A stretch of DNA of 64,000 nucleotides from Dickeya dianthicola NCPPB 453 (GCF_000365305.1 NZ_CM001841.1:3896934-3960933); one strand, 5' to 3'; positions 33,032-44,564 are shown, counted from the stretch's first letter. Made by a program: numbers and translations. The notes: generated by a model not told the origin, from the sequence alone.

Positions 33032-35856
33032 CAGACAAATTTACGCTCTTCGCCATTGCCGCTAACATTGATCGCACAGCGACCACACACATCCGGATGC
33101 GCGGCATTGCTGCCGATATCCGTTTCATAGTGCCAACAACGCGGGCATTTCTCCCCGTCAGCCTTGCTAAGGACAACTTTCAGACCCGGTAATTCACTCT
33201 GCTGGGCATCCGTCGGCGCATTTTCGTCACGATCCAGACGCGCTTTGGACGTTAACAAGGCAAAGTGTAGTTCGCCTTGCAGGCTGCTGAGCGCCGCAAA
33301 CAGCGTGTCGTCGGCATATAACGTCACTGCGGCTTCCAGCGAACCGCCGATGCGCTTGTCGTTACGCGCCTGCTCAATCACCTTGTTCACTTCGCCGCGC
33401 ACGTTCAGCATGTCGGCCCAGAAGGCATCGTTCATCGGCTCGCTGTCAGCCAGCCCGAACAAACCGTCATACCACTCTTCAGTGAAGACAAACTGCGCGC
33501 GCTCACCCGGCAGATAGGCCCAGATTTCATCCGCAGTAAAGGAGAGGATCGGCGCCATCCAGCGTACCAGCGCTTCGGCGATATGGAACAGCGCGGTCTG
33601 GCAGCTGCGACGCGCCACGCTGTCATGCTTCGCGGTGTACTGACGGTCCTTGATGATATCCAGATAGAACGAGCCCATCTCGATGGAGCAGAACTGCATC
33701 AAACGCTGGACCACACGGTGGAAATCGTAGCTCTCGTAAGCTTCAACTATCTCGTCCTGCGCGGCTTTGGCGCAACTCACCGCCCAGCGATCCAGCACCA
33801 CCATGTCTTCCGGCTTCACGCTGTGCTGCGCCGGGTCGAAACCGTTCAGGTTGGCCAGCAGGAAGCGCGCGGTGTTGCGGATACGGCGATATGCATCGGC
33901 GGAACGCTTGAGGATCTCGTCGGACACCGCGATTTCGCCGGAGTAATCGGTAGAACCGATCCACAGACGCAGGATATCGGCGCCCAGTTTATCCATCACG
34001 TCCTGCGGGCTGACGGTGTTGCCGATGGATTTCGACATCTTGCGGCCCTGACCGTCCACGGTGAAGCCGTGGGTCAGTACCTGACGGTACGGCGCCTTGC
34101 CTTTAATAGCGGTAGAAATCATCAGCGAGGACATGAACCAGCCGCGATGCTGGTCGGACCCTTCCAGATACATGTCCGCCTCGTGGCCGCTGAATTCCGG
34201 ACGCACATCCACCACCGAGGCGTGGGTCGAACCAGAATCGAACCACACATCCAGCGTATCCGGCACTTTTTCATAATCGGCGGCGTCCGCGCCCAGCAGG
34301 TCAGCCGGGTTCAAATCCCACCATGCCTGAATACCGTCCTGTTCGACGTGTTTCGCCACCGCGTCAATCAGCTCCGCCGTGCGAGGATGCAACGCTTGCG
34401 TTTCTTTATGCACGAACAGCGACATCGGCACGCCCCAGGTACGCTGACGGGAAATACACCAGTCAGGGCGGTTCGCCACCATCGATTCAATGCGCGCCTG
34501 ACCCCAGTCCGGAATCCACTGCACGCCCTTGATTTCGGACAGCGACTGTTTACGCAGGCCGTTCTGGTCCATGCTCACGAACCACTGCGGCGTGGCGCGA
34601 AACAGAATTGGCGATTTATGACGCCAGCAGCACGGGTAGCTGTGTTGCAGCTTCTCATGGTGCAGCAACGCGCCGCGCTCGCGCAGCAGTTCAACAATCT
34701 TGTCGTTGGCTTTGAATACGAACAGGCCATCCAGCCCTGGGAGCGTGCCCGGTAGGTAGCAGCCGTTCGGCCCGACCGGATTAGCGATTTCCAGCTGGTA
34801 TTTCTGGCTGATGACATAGTCGTCCGGGCCGTGACCACCAGCGGTGTGTACCGCACCGGTACCGGCGTCCAGCGTAACGTGATCGCCTAAAATAGCCGGT
34901 ACGTCGAAATCCATGAAGGGATGGCGAAAGCGCAGCAGTTCCAGCTCGCTGCCTTTAACGGCGTGACCCAGACGAGTGACGGCGTCGCTCCCGGTCACGC
35001 GTTTGGCGACCGCATCAGCCAGCCCTTCGGCCACGATGACGGCTTTGCCGGCCACCTGAATCAGCACATAGTCAAACTCGGCGTTCAGTGAAATGGCGCG
35101 GTTGGCCGGCAACGTCCAGGGGGTGGTAGTCCAGATAACCAGCGCCACCTCGCCATCAACCGCATCGGCCGCCAGCCCGAACTTCGCCAGCACGGCAGCA
35201 CGGTCAACCGCGTTGAACGCGACATCAATCGCCGGGGAAGTTTTGTCGTAATACTCCACTTCCGCTTCCGCCAACGCGGAGCCGCAGTCGGCGCACCAGT
35301 GCACCGGCTTGGCGCCTTTGTGCAGATGGCCGTTTTCGATGATTCGACCCAGCGCGCGAATAATATTGGCTTCGGTTTTAAAATCCATTGTCAGGTAGGG
35401 GCGATCCCACTCACCCAGCACGCCCAGACGGATGAAGTCTTTCTTCTGCCCGGCAACCTGCTCGGCGGCATACTTGCGGCACTCTTCACGGAACTGCGCG
35501 GCGCTCACCTTCTCGCCCGGCTTGCCCACCAATTGTTCTACTTTCAGTTCGATCGGCAGGCCGTGGCAGTCCCAGCCCGGCACGTACGGCGAGTCATAGC
35601 CGGACAGCCCTTTGGACTTGATAATAATGTCTTTGAGAATCTTGTTAACCGAGTGACCAATGTGAATATTGCCGTTCGCATACGGCGGGCCATCGTGAAG
35701 GATAAAGGTTTTTTTACCCTTCTTGGCGCCACGAATAATCCCGTACAAATCCTGCTCATACCAACGTTTCAGCATGTCAGGTTCGCGCTTGGCCAAATCG
35801 CCACGCATCGGGAACCCTGTTTCCGGCAAATTCAGGGTAGTTTTATAGTCACTCAT
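33031..35856 (-). CDS. ileS: Isoleucyl-tRNA synthetase
   Basis: A class Ia aminoacyl-tRNA synthetase that charges tRNA-Ile. It has 941 residues (E. coli 938). The ATP-binding HIGH motif is in [10 protein letters not shown], and KMSKS is in [10 protein letters not shown]. The CP1 editing domain lies between them, with the [11 protein letters not shown] stretch. The C-terminal zinc finger is formed by CPRC and, further on, CGRC. It is followed by lspA with one base of overlap and preceded by ribF after 34 bases. Confidence 0.99.
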   Translation of the reverse strand: MSDYKTTLNLPETGFPMRGDLAKREPDMLKRWYEQDLYGIIRGAKKGKKTFILHDGPPYANGNIHIGHSVNKILKDIIIKSKGLSGYDSPYVPGWDCHGLPIELKVEQLVGKPGEKVSAAQFREECRKYAAEQVAGQKKDFIRLGVLGEWDRPYLTMDFKTEANIIRALGRIIENGHLHKGAKPVHWCADCGSALAEAEVEYYDKTSPAIDVAFNAVDRAAVLAKFGLAADAVDGEVALVIWTTTPWTLPANRAISLNAEFDYVLIQVAGKAVIVAEGLADAVAKRVTGSDAVTRLGHAVKGSELELLRFRHPFMDFDVPAILGDHVTLDAGTGAVHTAGGHGPDDYVISQKYQLEIANPVGPNGCYLPGTLPGLDGLFVFKANDKIVELLRERGALLHHEKLQHSYPCCWRHKSPILFRATPQWFVSMDQNGLRKQSLSEIKGVQWIPDWGQARIESMVANRPDWCISRQRTWGVPMSLFVHKETQALHPRTAELIDAVAKHVEQDGIQAWWDLNPADLLGADAADYEKVPDTLDVWFDSGSTHASVVDVRPEFSGHEADMYLEGSDQHRGWFMSSLMISTAIKGKAPYRQVLTHGFTVDGQGRKMSKSIGNTVSPQDVMDKLGADILRLWIGSTDYSGEIAVSDEILKRSADAYRRIRNTARFLLANLNGFDPAQHSVKPEDMVVLDRWAVSCAKAAQDEIVEAYESYDFHRVVQRLMQFCSIEMGSFYLDIIKDRQYTAKHDSVARRSCQTALFHIAEALVRWMAPILSFTADEIWAYLPGERAQFVFTEEWYDGLFGLADSEPMNDAFWADMLNVRGEVNKVIEQARNDKRIGGSLEAAVTLYADDTLFAALSSLQGELHFALLTSKARLDRDENAPTDAQQSELPGLKVVLSKADGEKCPRCWHYETDIGSNAAHPDVCGRCAINVSGNGEERKFV

Positions 35857-35890
35857 TCGCTTCTCGATTTCGTTTTCGGCTAGAGAAAAA

Positions 35891-36832
35891 TTAAACCGGT
35901 GCCTTCAACCCGAAGAACTCACGGGCGGCCACCACATCGTTGGCGATTTGCTGCTTCAGCGCATCCAGCGAAGCAAACCGCTGCTCACTACGTAATTTTT
36001 TACACATCACCACATCTATATGTCGGCCATACAGATCCAGCGTCACATCCAGCAGATGCACTTCCAATTGCTGGCGTTTGTCTCCGGTCACAGTCGGGCG
36101 GGTGCCGATATTGGCTACGCCGGGCAACGGTGCGTCGCCCAGCCCGTAAACCTGAACCGCATACACGCCTCTGACAGGCGATACCTGGCGCTTGAGAGGC
36201 AGATTGGCCGTTGGAAAACCGATGGTGCGCCCCAGCTCGTTGCCATGCACCACCCGACCAGAAATACTGTACGGGTGTCCCAGCAGCTCTTCCGCCAGTA
36301 CCAGGTCGTCCTGCGCCAGCGCTTCGCGCACGGCGGTGCTGCTCACCCGTTTGCCGCTGCTGCAGAAGGTGGTGGTGCTGATAACCTCGAAATTCTGCTC
36401 GGCACCGGCTTTCTGTAATAACAGGAAATCCCCCTCCCGGCCAGCCCCGAAGCGGAAGTCATCCCCCACCACCAGAAACTTCACCCCCAGCTTTTCCACC
36501 AGCAGGCTGGAGATAAAAGTATTGGCATGGTTAGCGGCGAAGCTGGCGTCAAACGTCACGCACAGCAGATAATCCACGCCGGCCTGCGCCAGATATTTCA
36601 CCTTGTCGCGCAGGCGGGTCAGCCGCGCCGGCGCTTTTTCTGCGGCAAACAGCTCCAACGGCTGAGGTTCGAAAATCATCACCATTACCGGCAACCCGCG
36701 CGCCTGCCCTTCCAGCTTCAGGCGTTCGAGCAATGCCTGATGCCCGCGGTGGACACCGTCGAAATTACCAATAGTTAGCACACAGCCGTAATGGCAGGCC
36801 TGAAGATTGTGTATACCGCGGATTAGCTGCAT
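35891..36832 (-). CDS. ribF: Bifunctional riboflavin kinase/FAD synthetase RibF
   Basis: It phosphorylates riboflavin to FMN and adenylates FMN to FAD. The N-terminal nucleotidyltransferase domain has [17 protein letters not shown]. The C-terminal kinase domain has [13 protein letters not shown] and GVYAVQV. At 313 residues it equals E. coli RibF. It heads the ribF-ileS-lspA-fkpB-ispH run on the minus strand and is divergent from rpsT. Confidence 0.98.
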   Translation of the reverse strand: MQLIRGIHNLQACHYGCVLTIGNFDGVHRGHQALLERLKLEGQARGLPVMVMIFEPQPLELFAAEKAPARLTRLRDKVKYLAQAGVDYLLCVTFDASFAANHANTFISSLLVEKLGVKFLVVGDDFRFGAGREGDFLLLQKAGAEQNFEVISTTTFCSSGKRVSSTAVREALAQDDLVLAEELLGHPYSISGRVVHGNELGRTIGFPTANLPLKRQVSPVRGVYAVQVYGLGDAPLPGVANIGTRPTVTGDKRQQLEVHLLDVTLDLYGRHIDVVMCKKLRSEQRFASLDALKQQIANDVVAAREFFGLKAPV

Positions 36833-37228
36833 AACTGGCTCAAAACAGTGGAAATCGGCGGATTATACCTTGTACAGCGAGCAAGGTTAACCCGCGATTC
36901 ATGCCTTTTGTTGCCGGCCCGTGGATTTCGGCGTCCCGCTCTGATGAGAATTTTTCATATACCGAAAAATCGGGCGCATCGCCGGGTGAGCGGCTTTTAA
37001 CCCGTAATCAAACGCTTGACGCCGCAAAGGCGCTAAAGGGCGAATTTATGACACGAAAGGCTGTATTCCCGACGCTTAAGCTGTTAAAATCCCGCGCCAT
37101 CACAACGTAACAAGCGCTGGCGTACAAACGGCGCTTATTTGCACAAATCCATTGACAAAAGAAGGCTAAAAGAGCATATTCCTCGGCCTTTGAATTGTCC
37201 TCGATAGAATATATTTGGGAGTTGGACC
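36833..37228. other. ribF-rpsT intergenic region
   Basis: These 396 bases separate two divergent genes. The right end carries the well-conserved proximal promoter of rpsT, listed separately. A second rpsT promoter and the ribF promoter should also lie here, but I cannot define them. No gene is supported. Confidence 0.55.
37152..37180 (+). promoter_or_regulatory. rpsT proximal promoter (sigma-70)
   Basis: A perfect -35 TTGACA (37152-37157), a 17-base spacer and the -10 CATATT (37175-37180) lie about 50 bases before the rpsT start. The surrounding sequence closely resembles the E. coli rpsT P2 promoter. Confidence 0.88.
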
Positions 37229-37492
37229 TTGGCTAATATCAAATCAGCTAAGAAACGCGCCGTACAGTCTGAAAAGCGCCGCAAGCACAATGCAAGCCGT
37301 CGCTCCATGATGCGTACTTTCATCAAGAAAGTGTATGCGGCCATCGCCAGCGGCGATAAAGAATCTGCGCAGAAAGCATTTAATGACATGCAACCGATCG
37401 TGGATCGTCAGGCCAGCAAAGGTCTGATCCACAAAAACAAAGCTGCTCGTCATAAATCCAATCTGACTGCGCAGATCAACGCGATGCAGTAA
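37229..37492 (+). CDS. rpsT: 30S ribosomal protein S20
   Basis: An 87-residue basic protein ([20 protein letters not shown] at the mature start) that binds 16S rRNA in the body of the small subunit. It starts with TTG, as in E. coli, where the UUG codon is part of the autoregulation of S20 synthesis. GGGAG lies 7 bases before the start. A promoter and a strong terminator frame it as a single-gene unit. Confidence 0.98.
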   Translation: MANIKSAKKRAVQSEKRRKHNASRRSMMRTFIKKVYAAIASGDKESAQKAFNDMQPIVDRQASKGLIHKNKAARHKSNLTAQINAMQ

Positions 37493-37515
37493 TCACGTTT
37501 ACGTGATAAATCGCT

Positions 37516-37543
37516 AAAAAAACCGGCTTAGGCCGGTTTTTTT
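37516..37543 (+). terminator. Intrinsic terminator of rpsT
   Basis: A stem of seven pairs with a TTAG loop, extended by flanking A and T runs, ends in seven T residues 24 bases after the rpsT stop. The A run on the left could also end transcripts coming from nhaA. Confidence 0.88.
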
Positions 37544-37676
37544 GTGCCCGAACAACGGCGAAAACCGTTCGGCGTCGCCCGCCACCGAACTGGTCTTGCA
37601 CACCGGCCAAAAATAATAAAGATGATTGACGTTGATGTGCGACATACGATCTTTCCCCATTCCTCTCGTGCGCGCC

Positions 37677-38852
37677 TCAGCGTTGTGCGCCAGGCAATAC
37701 CGAACGCAGCGTCAGGTAGCCCAGCACCGCCGTCGTGATCGACGTCAGCAAAATCGCCAGTTTGGCGTACAGGATGTCCTGTGCGGACACCTCGCCAAAC
37801 GCCAGCAGCGTAATGAAGATAGACATGGTGAACCCGATGCCGCACAGCACCGACACCGCCATCACCTGGCGGAAATCCACGCCGCCCGGCAAGCTGCCCA
37901 GCCCAAGGCGGATCACCAGCCAGCTAAACAACGACACGCCAATCGGTTTGCCCAGCAGTAACCCGCTGGCGATACCCAGCGTCAATGGCGACAGCAAATG
38001 CCCGACGGCGACGCCCTGCAACGTAATGCCGGCATTGGCGAAGGCAAACAGCGGGATCACCAAAAGCGCTATCCAGCTTGCCAGCCCATGCTCCAGCGTA
38101 CTGCCGGGCGAGGGGCTGCCCGCCGGTGCGCGCAGCGGAATAAAGAAACCGACTATCACGCCGGCCAGCGTGGCATGCACGCCGGATTTCAGAATGCAGA
38201 CCCACAGCACGATTCCGACCAGCAGATAAGCCGAGGTTTTCATCACCTGCTGGTGATTCATATACGCCAGCACAGCAATCATCGCCAGCGCGCCCGACAG
38301 CGCTACCCAGTGCAATTGCTGGGTGTAGAACAGCGCGATAATCACGATCGCCCCCAGATCGTCGATGATCGCCAGCGCCAGCAGGAACACCTTCAATCCC
38401 CCCGGCACCCGTTTACCCAGCAGCACCAGAATGCCGACCGCAAAAGCGATATCCGTCGCGGTGGGAATCGCCCAGCCTGAGCGGGTTTCCACTTCCGCGG
38501 CGTTAAACAACAGGAAAAACAGCGCGGGAACCAGCATCCCGCCAAAAGCCGCCACCACCGGTAGTATCGCCTGCCGCCGGCTCGCCAGCGCGCCGACTAC
38601 CAGCTCGCGTTTGACTTCCAGACCGACCTGCAGGAAAAACAGCGCCATCAGGCCGTCATTGATCCACAACAGCAACGGCTTGTTGATTTCCAGCGAGCCA
38701 ATACCCATCACCACCGGTATCTCCAGAAAGGACTGATACCACGGCAATGTGGCCGGTATGTTGGCGACCAGCAGCGCCAGCAGGGTCGCGGCAATCAAAA
38801 TCATGCCGGCGGCCGCTTCCAGCCCGATCAGATAGCGGAACAGCTTTATCAC
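37677..38852 (-). CDS. nhaA: Na+/H+ antiporter NhaA
   Basis: An electrogenic antiporter exchanging one Na+ for two H+, used in salt and alkaline tolerance. It has 391 residues and about 12 membrane segments. The essential adjacent aspartates are Asp164-Asp165 in [12 protein letters not shown], and a further conserved aspartate is in [11 protein letters not shown]. In E. coli its activator gene nhaR follows nhaA before rpsT. Here no nhaR is present, and only 185 bases separate the convergent ends of rpsT and nhaA. Confidence 0.97.
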   Translation of the reverse strand: MIKLFRYLIGLEAAAGMILIAATLLALLVANIPATLPWYQSFLEIPVVMGIGSLEINKPLLLWINDGLMALFFLQVGLEVKRELVVGALASRRQAILPVVAAFGGMLVPALFFLLFNAAEVETRSGWAIPTATDIAFAVGILVLLGKRVPGGLKVFLLALAIIDDLGAIVIIALFYTQQLHWVALSGALAMIAVLAYMNHQQVMKTSAYLLVGIVLWVCILKSGVHATLAGVIVGFFIPLRAPAGSPSPGSTLEHGLASWIALLVIPLFAFANAGITLQGVAVGHLLSPLTLGIASGLLLGKPIGVSLFSWLVIRLGLGSLPGGVDFRQVMAVSVLCGIGFTMSIFITLLAFGEVSAQDILYAKLAILLTSITTAVLGYLTLRSVLPGAQR

Positions 38853-38989
38853 GTTTATTCTCCCTTACAGCATCGACGGGCATCACCGCCCGATAATGGA
38901 TAGCAAGGTTAAGCCACACTACTCATCGTTAAAAGCAGTTTTAAACTGGATTAACACTCGAAAAAATCGAATCGGTGGATGACGGCAAT

Positions 38990-39024
38990 AAAAAAACCGG
39001 CCAGGATAAACCGGCCGGTTTTTA
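38990..39024. terminator. Bidirectional terminator after dnaJ
   Basis: Arms near 38994-39002 and 39013-39021, with A and T runs on both sides, form a stem of about nine pairs. On the minus strand it follows the dnaJ stop by about 27 bases and ends in a run of T residues. Confidence 0.8.
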
Positions 39025-39050
39025 TCACAGCGTCACTGTGGTAATCAGGA

Positions 39051-40187
39051 TCAGCGCGTTAGGTCGTCAAAGAATTTCTTCACGCCGTCGAAGAAACTTT
39101 TGGAACGCGGGCTATTGCTCTCGCCAGTCGGGCCGCCGAAACTTTCCTGCAATTCCTGCAACAGCTGTTTTTGACGATCGCTCAGATTGACCGGGGTTTC
39201 CACCACCACCCGGCACAGCAAATCGCCCTGAATACCGCCGCGTACCGATTTCACGCCTTTGCCGCGCATGCGGAACAGCTTGCCGGTTTGCGTTTCCGGC
39301 GGCACTTTCAGCATCACCCGGCCATCCAGCGTCGGCACTTCAATTTCACCACCCAACGCCGCCATCGCGAAGTTGATCGGCACTTCGCAGTAGAGGTTGT
39401 TGTCTTCGCGCTGGAAGATCGGGTGCTCGCGCACCTGTACCTGTACGTACAGATCGCCGGCCGGAGCGCCAAACTCCCCCGCTTCTCCTTCACCCGCCAG
39501 GCGGATGCGATCGCCAGTGTCTACGCCGGCCGGGATCTTGACCGACAGCGTTTTGCTTTTCTCAACGCGCCCGTGACCATGACACTTGGTGCAAGGATCT
39601 TTGATTATCTTGCCGCGGCCATGACAATGCGGACAGGTCTGCTGCACGGTGAAAAAACCCTGGCGCATCTGCACCTGCCCGTTGCCGTGGCAGGTTGGAC
39701 AGGTCACCGCGTTGCTGCCCGGTTTGGCGCCGCTGCCATGACAAACGTCGCACTCCTGCAACGTCGGGATACGGATCTCTTTGGTGACGCCGCGTACCGC
39801 TTCTTCCAGCGTCAGCTCCATCGTGTAGCGTAAATCAGAGCCGCGGCTCGCACGCTGACGGCGACCGCCGCCAAAGATATCACCGAAAACGTCGCCGAAA
39901 ATATCGCCGAAATCAGCGCCGCCGAAACCACCTGCGCCACCTGCGCCACCGCCACCGCCCTGCTCAAACGCGGCATGTCCATACTGATCGTAGGCAGCGC
40001 GTTTCTGAGCATCGGTCAAAATTTCATAGGCTTCTTTGACTTCCTTGAATTTGGCCTCGGCATCTTTGTCGCCCGGATTGCGATCCGGGTGGTATTTCAT
40101 CGCCAGCCGTTTGTAAGCCTTTTTGATTTCGCGTTCATCTGCGTCTTTCGCAACACCCAGAATCTCGTAGTAGTCTTGCTTCGCCAT
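39051..40187 (-). CDS. dnaJ: Chaperone DnaJ (Hsp40)
   Basis: The co-chaperone that delivers substrates to DnaK and stimulates its ATPase. The J domain (residues 1-70) includes [10 protein letters not shown] Gly/Phe-rich segment follows (about 75-110). Four zinc-binding CxxCxGxG repeats start at CDVCHGSGA, and a substrate-binding C-terminal domain completes the 378 residues. It follows dnaK by 109 bases on the same strand and is expressed from the dnaK heat-shock promoters. Confidence 0.99.
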   Translation of the reverse strand: MAKQDYYEILGVAKDADEREIKKAYKRLAMKYHPDRNPGDKDAEAKFKEVKEAYEILTDAQKRAAYDQYGHAAFEQGGGGGAGGAGGFGGADFGDIFGDVFGDIFGGGRRQRASRGSDLRYTMELTLEEAVRGVTKEIRIPTLQECDVCHGSGAKPGSNAVTCPTCHGNGQVQMRQGFFTVQQTCPHCHGRGKIIKDPCTKCHGHGRVEKSKTLSVKIPAGVDTGDRIRLAGEGEAGEFGAPAGDLYVQVQVREHPIFQREDNNLYCEVPINFAMAALGGEIEVPTLDGRVMLKVPPETQTGKLFRMRGKGVKSVRGGIQGDLLCRVVVETPVNLSDRQKQLLQELQESFGGPTGESNSPRSKSFFDGVKKFFDDLTR

Positions 40188-40296
40188 TCTTTTTTCCTGC
40201 CCTCAACATGCGTACACGGGCGCAGAGTTTCCCCGACGCCCGTGCTGGTTGCCAGCAACAGTATGAGCTACCGCTACTGCGCCCGCCTAAGGGCGA

Positions 40297-42207
40297 TTAT
40301 TTCTTGTCTTTGACTTCTTCGAACTCGGCGTCAACGACATCATCATCCTGACGGGCCGCATTATCGGCGCCGGCAGCCCCGGCCTGGGCCTGTTGCTGCT
40401 GAGCAGCTTCCAGCAGTTTGGTGGACGCTTCCGCCAGTTGCTGGATCTTCGCTTCGATGTCCGCCTTGTCTTCGCCTTTCAGCGCGGTTTCCAGCGCTTT
40501 CAGCGCCTCTTCGATAGCGGTCTTGTCAGCGGCGGCCAGTTTGTCGCCGGTTTCTTCCAACTGCTTGCGGGTGCTGTGCAGCAGGTGATCGCCCTGGTTG
40601 CGCGCCTGCACCAGCTCTTCAAACTTGCGATCCGCTTCGGCGTTGGCTTCGGCGTCACGCACCATCTTCTGAATTTCGTCCTCGTTCAGGCCGGAAGACG
40701 CCTTGATGGTGATGTTCTGCTCGCGACCGCTGTTCTTGTCTTTGGCGGAAACGTGCAGAATACCGTCGGCGTCAATGTCGAAGGTCACTTCGATCTGCGG
40801 CATACCGCGCGGCGACGGCTGGATGCCGTCGAGGTTGAACTGACCCAGCGATTTGTTATCGTGGGCGCGCTTACGCTCACCCTGCAACACGTGAATGGTC
40901 ACCGCAGACTGGTTGTCTTCCGCCGTCGAGAACACCTGACTGTGTTTGGTCGGGATGGTGGTGTTCTTGGTGATAAGCGGGGTCATCACGCCGCCCATCG
41001 TTTCGATACCCAGAGACAGCGGCGTCACGTCCAGCAGCAGCACATCTTTCACGTCGCCAGCCAGTACGCCGCCCTGTACAGCGGCGCCAATCGCTACCGC
41101 TTCGTCCGGGTTCACGTCTTTACGCGGTTCTTTGCCGAAGAAATCAGCGACTTTCTTCTGCACCAGCGGCATACGAGTCTGACCGCCGACCAAAATCACA
41201 TCCTGGATTTCGGAAACCGACAGGCCGGCATCCTGCAGCGCCACTTTCAGCGGCTCCAGCGAGCGGGTCACCAGATCTTCCACCAGCGATTCCAGTTTGG
41301 CGCGGGTTACCTTGATGTTCAGGTGTTTCGGACCGGTAGCGTCCGCCGTGATGTACGGCAGGTTGACGTCGGTCTGTTGGGCGGAAGACAGTTCAATCTT
41401 CGCTTTTTCCGCCGCTTCTTTCAGACGCTGCATCGCCAGCGGGTCGTTACGCAGGTCAAAGCCCTGCTCTTTTTTGAATTCGTCAACCAGGTAGTTGATC
41501 ATACGGCTGTCGAAGTCTTCGCCGCCCAGGTGAGTATCACCGTTGGTCGCCAGTACTTCGAAGGTTTTCTCGCCGTCCACATCGTCGATTTCGATGATGG
41601 AGATATCGAACGTACCGCCGCCCAGGTCGTACACCGCGATAGTGCGATTACCGATGCCTTTGTCCAGGCCGTAGGCCAGCGCCGCCGCCGTCGGTTCGTT
41701 AATGATACGTTTGACTTCCAGACCGGCGATGCGGCCGGCGTCTTTGGTCGCCTGACGCTGGGCATCGTTGAAGTAGGCGGGTACGGTGATGACCGCTTCG
41801 GTGATGGTTTCACCCAGATAATCTTCCGCCGTTTTCTTCATTTTTTTCAGGACTTCAGCGGAAATCTGCGGCGGAGCCAGCTTCTGGTCTTTCACTTCCA
41901 ACCAGGCGTCGCCGTTGTCGGCCGGAATAATTTTGTACGGCATGATGTTGCTGTCACGCTGTACTTCTTCATCTTGAAAACGACGGCCGATCAAACGCTT
42001 GATAGCGAACAGCGTATTTTTCGGGTTAGTCACCGCCTGACGTTTAGCCGGTTGGCCAACCAGAGTTTCACCATCTTGCGTATAGGCAATAATGGAAGGC
42101 GTGGTGCGATCGCCTTCGCTGTTTTCCAGTACCTTAACTTGCGTACCGTCCATAATCGCTACACAAGAGTTGGTTGTACCCAAGTCGATACCAATAATCT
42201 TACCCAT
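40297..42207 (-). CDS. dnaK: Chaperone DnaK (Hsp70)
   Basis: The main Hsp70, an ATP-dependent folding chaperone and negative regulator of sigma-32. The nucleotide-binding domain starts [20 protein letters not shown] and includes [14 protein letters not shown]. The substrate-binding domain includes [19 protein letters not shown]. The helical lid ends in a Gln/Ala-rich stretch and [11 protein letters not shown]. At 636 residues it is close to E. coli (638). Two sigma-32 promoters are recognisable upstream. Confidence 0.99.
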   Translation of the reverse strand: MGKIIGIDLGTTNSCVAIMDGTQVKVLENSEGDRTTPSIIAYTQDGETLVGQPAKRQAVTNPKNTLFAIKRLIGRRFQDEEVQRDSNIMPYKIIPADNGDAWLEVKDQKLAPPQISAEVLKKMKKTAEDYLGETITEAVITVPAYFNDAQRQATKDAGRIAGLEVKRIINEPTAAALAYGLDKGIGNRTIAVYDLGGGTFDISIIEIDDVDGEKTFEVLATNGDTHLGGEDFDSRMINYLVDEFKKEQGFDLRNDPLAMQRLKEAAEKAKIELSSAQQTDVNLPYITADATGPKHLNIKVTRAKLESLVEDLVTRSLEPLKVALQDAGLSVSEIQDVILVGGQTRMPLVQKKVADFFGKEPRKDVNPDEAVAIGAAVQGGVLAGDVKDVLLLDVTPLSLGIETMGGVMTPLITKNTTIPTKHSQVFSTAEDNQSAVTIHVLQGERKRAHDNKSLGQFNLDGIQPSPRGMPQIEVTFDIDADGILHVSAKDKNSGREQNITIKASSGLNEDEIQKMVRDAEANAEADRKFEELVQARNQGDHLLHSTRKQLEETGDKLAAADKTAIEEALKALETALKGEDKADIEAKIQQLAEASTKLLEAAQQQQAQAGAAGADNAARQDDDVVDAEFEEVKDKK

Positions 42208-42256
42208 CTAAACATCTCCACTTAAAAGTCGTATCTGGTGTGTGGTTTAACCTACT

Positions 42257-42282
42257 ATGCGGGCGAAATGTTGCTTTTCAAC
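42257..42282 (-). promoter_or_regulatory. dnaK proximal sigma-32 promoter (P2-like)
   Basis: On the minus strand GTTGAAA (42276-42282) is followed by the -10-like CCCGCAT (42257-42263). The arrangement resembles P2 of E. coli dnaK. The match to the consensus is moderate. Confidence 0.65.
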
Positions 42283-42330
42283 ACCCCGAAATCGTCTTTG
42301 TCTTTTCGGTCAAACCGCTTGATGACTCTA

Positions 42331-42361
42331 AGATGGGGACGACAACTCCCGCATCAAGGGG
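42331..42361 (-). promoter_or_regulatory. dnaK distal sigma-32 promoter (P1-like)
   Basis: On the minus strand CCCCTTGATG (-35), a 13-base spacer and CCCCATCT (-10) match the sigma-32 consensus very well and resemble P1 of E. coli dnaK. Confidence 0.9.
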
Positions 42362-42577
42362 CACTAACCAAAAAAACTGCATCTTCCCGGTTTTTGATCA
42401 AAGTATTCGCACGCTATCTGGTTGTATCGCCCATTCCCGCCCGCTATGATGCCGCGCTCGCCGCAGAAAAGGGACTGACCCAGCCTGACAGCGGGTACCG
42501 GCGACGCTCCGTTTACCTCATGAGAACGCCTGCCGGGTAAACCTTTAGACACACCATTTTGTTATTGCAGAGGATGT

Positions 42578-43150
42578 ATGCACGCGAAAACGTTGGCGAA
42601 TCCGGGTCCGCTGGGACTGATGGGTTTCGGGATGACCACCATTCTGTTAAACCTGCACAACGCAGGCTTTTTCCCACTGACTTCCATTATTCTGAGCATG
42701 GGAATCTTCTACGGCGGCATCGCCCAGATTCTGGCCGGTCTGCTGGAATATAAGAAAGGCAACACCTTTGGCGTAACCGCTTTTACGTCCTACGGCGCGT
42801 TCTGGCTGACCTTGGTCGCCATCATCATGCTGCCGAAAATGGGCCTAGCGGAAGCGGCCGATGCACAGTTCCTCGGCGTGTTCCTGGCGCTGTGGGGCGT
42901 CTTCACCCTGTTCATGTTCTTCGGCACTCTGGGCGCCAACCGCGCGCTGCAGTTCGTGTTCGCCAGCCTGACCGTGCTGTTCGCCCTGCTGGCGATCGGC
43001 AACATCACCGGCAACCACACGCTGCTGACCTTCGCCGGTTATGAAGGCATTATCTGCGGCGCCAGCGCTATCTATCTGGCTATGGCCGAAGTGCTCAACG
43101 AACAGTACGGCCGTACCGTACTGCCGATTGGCGCTCGCGGCGCGCACTGA
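42578..43150 (+). CDS. satP: Acetate/succinate:proton symporter SatP (YaaH)
   Basis: A 190-residue membrane protein of the acetate uptake transporter (GPR1/FUN34/YaaH) family; E. coli SatP has 188 residues. The family motif [18 protein letters not shown] is near the N-terminus (NPAPLGL in E. coli), followed by six hydrophobic segments and the conserved [11 protein letters not shown]. In E. coli it imports acetate and succinate. It is a single-gene unit divergent from dnaK, with its own terminator. Confidence 0.96.
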   Translation: MHAKTLANPGPLGLMGFGMTTILLNLHNAGFFPLTSIILSMGIFYGGIAQILAGLLEYKKGNTFGVTAFTSYGAFWLTLVAIIMLPKMGLAEAADAQFLGVFLALWGVFTLFMFFGTLGANRALQFVFASLTVLFALLAIGNITGNHTLLTFAGYEGIICGASAIYLAMAEVLNEQYGRTVLPIGARGAH

Positions 43151-43188
43151 CGGAAAACCGTTTAGGGCGGCACCAACGCAAATCAACG

Positions 43189-43224
43189 CAAAAAGAGAGG
43201 CGCATCAGGCGCCTCTCTTTTTTT
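43189..43224. terminator. Intrinsic terminator after satP
   Basis: A ten-pair stem (43194-43203 with 43209-43218) and five-base loop is followed by seven T residues on the plus strand. The A run on the left could serve the convergent symporter gene. Confidence 0.88.
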
Positions 43225-43244
43225 GTCCGGATGTCCGCGCGGGT

Positions 43245-44564
43245 CTAAACTCCGGCCGGAGAACCGACCTGCTCAGCCTGTGCTTCCACCTCGCGGTGAG
43301 TCTGGCTTTGCAGATAAACCCCCAGCACCAGCCCCAACGCGCACAACGCCAGCACATAGAAGGCCGGCGCCAGCGGCGTCCATTTCATCATCAGGGTGAC
43401 GAAAATCGGCGTCATGCCGCCAAAAATGGCGTATGCCACATTGTACGAGAAGGAAATACCGGAGAAACGCACCGCCGCCGGGAACGCCCGCATCATCACG
43501 TAGGGCACCGCCCCCACCACCCCGACGCTCAATCCCGCCAGCGCATAGCTGATAAACAGCAGACTGTGGCTCTGCGCGGCATGGGAGTAAAACAACCAAC
43601 TGCACGTCGCAAACAGCAGACTGCCGATAATGAAGGTGCGCCCCACGCCAATCCGGTCCGCCGCCAGCCCGGCGACAATACAGCCGACCATCAACGCGAC
43701 GGTAGCCAGACTGTTGGCCTGTAATGTCAACGCCGCCGGAATGCCATGCAATTTTTGCAGATACACCGGCGCCATCAGAATCACCACCACAATCCCGGCG
43801 GACAGCATCCAGGTCAGCAGCATGCTGACCAATATCGCTTTTTTATGACGTAGCACGATGGTCTTAAGCGGCAGTTCGTCCGCCAGCGCCTTGTGCGCCT
43901 GCATCTCGCGGAAAATCGGCGTTTCCTGCAACCAGCGGCGCAAATACAGCGCGATAAGCCCGAAGATACCACCAATAAAGAACGGGATGCGCCAGCCGCC
44001 GGCGACGATCTGCGCGGGCGGCAGCAAGGTATTGAGCAACGTGGCTATCATCGAACCGAACAAAATACCCAACGTCAGCCCGGCGGTCAGCGTGCCGCAG
44101 GCGATGCCGGTGCGCGAGCGAGGAACGTGTTCTGCGACGAACACCCAGGCGCCCGGCACTTCACCGCCAATCGCCGCCCCTTGCAGCACCCGCATCAACA
44201 GCAGCAGCAGCGGGGCTGCCATGCCGATGGAGGCATAAGTCGGCAGCATCCCCATACCCAACGTGGGCAAGGCCATCAGCAGAATACTCAGACTGAACAT
44301 TTTCTTGCGACCGACCCGATCGCCAAAATGCGCCATCACGATACCGCCCAGCGGGCGAGCCAGATAGCCGGCGGCAAAGATGCCAAAGGTTTGCACCTGT
44401 CGCAGCCATTCGGGAATATCCGACGGGAAAAACAGATCGCCGATAACGGCGGCAAAGAAGACGAAGATAATGAAGTCGTAAAACTCCAGCGCGCCGCCCA
44501 GCGCCGCCAATGAAAGGGTTTGATAATCGTGTCGATTCAATCGACGATGCTGCTCGCCAGCCAT
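43245..44564 (-). CDS. MFS transporter, metabolite:H+ symporter (MHS) family
   Basis: A 439-residue transporter with 12 predicted membrane segments, of the MHS branch that includes ProP, ShiA and KgtP. Typical features are GALEFYDFIIFVFFAAVIG at the first segment, GDRVGRKKMF in the loop between segments 2 and 3, and RVLQGAAIGGEVPGAWVFVAEH. The substrate cannot be read; an organic acid or osmolyte is likely for the family. The C-terminus lacks the coiled coil of osmosensory ProP. It lies between satP and mog, where E. coli has neither this gene nor a close relative, so it is an accessory or rearranged gene. Confidence 0.88.
   Translation of the reverse strand: MAGEQHRRLNRHDYQTLSLAALGGALEFYDFIIFVFFAAVIGDLFFPSDIPEWLRQVQTFGIFAAGYLARPLGGIVMAHFGDRVGRKKMFSLSILLMALPTLGMGMLPTYASIGMAAPLLLLLMRVLQGAAIGGEVPGAWVFVAEHVPRSRTGIACGTLTAGLTLGILFGSMIATLLNTLLPPAQIVAGGWRIPFFIGGIFGLIALYLRRWLQETPIFREMQAHKALADELPLKTIVLRHKKAILVSMLLTWMLSAGIVVVILMAPVYLQKLHGIPAALTLQANSLATVALMVGCIVAGLAADRIGVGRTFIIGSLLFATCSWLFYSHAAQSHSLLFISYALAGLSVGVVGAVPYVMMRAFPAAVRFSGISFSYNVAYAIFGGMTPIFVTLMMKWTPLAPAFYVLALCALGLVLGVYLQSQTHREVEAQAEQVGSPAGV

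Larger units (their letters stand above)
42208..42577. other. dnaK-satP divergent control region
   Basis: These 370 bases hold two heat-shock promoters reading toward dnaK and, to the right, the unplaced promoter and the ribosome binding site (AGAGG) of satP. Short open frames inside are not supported as genes. Confidence 0.6.

Noticed and set aside
36901-37110. A 69-codon frame before rpsT (position of E. coli yaaY)
   Set aside because: It overlaps the expected upstream promoter of rpsT and has no recognisable similarity or ribosome binding site.
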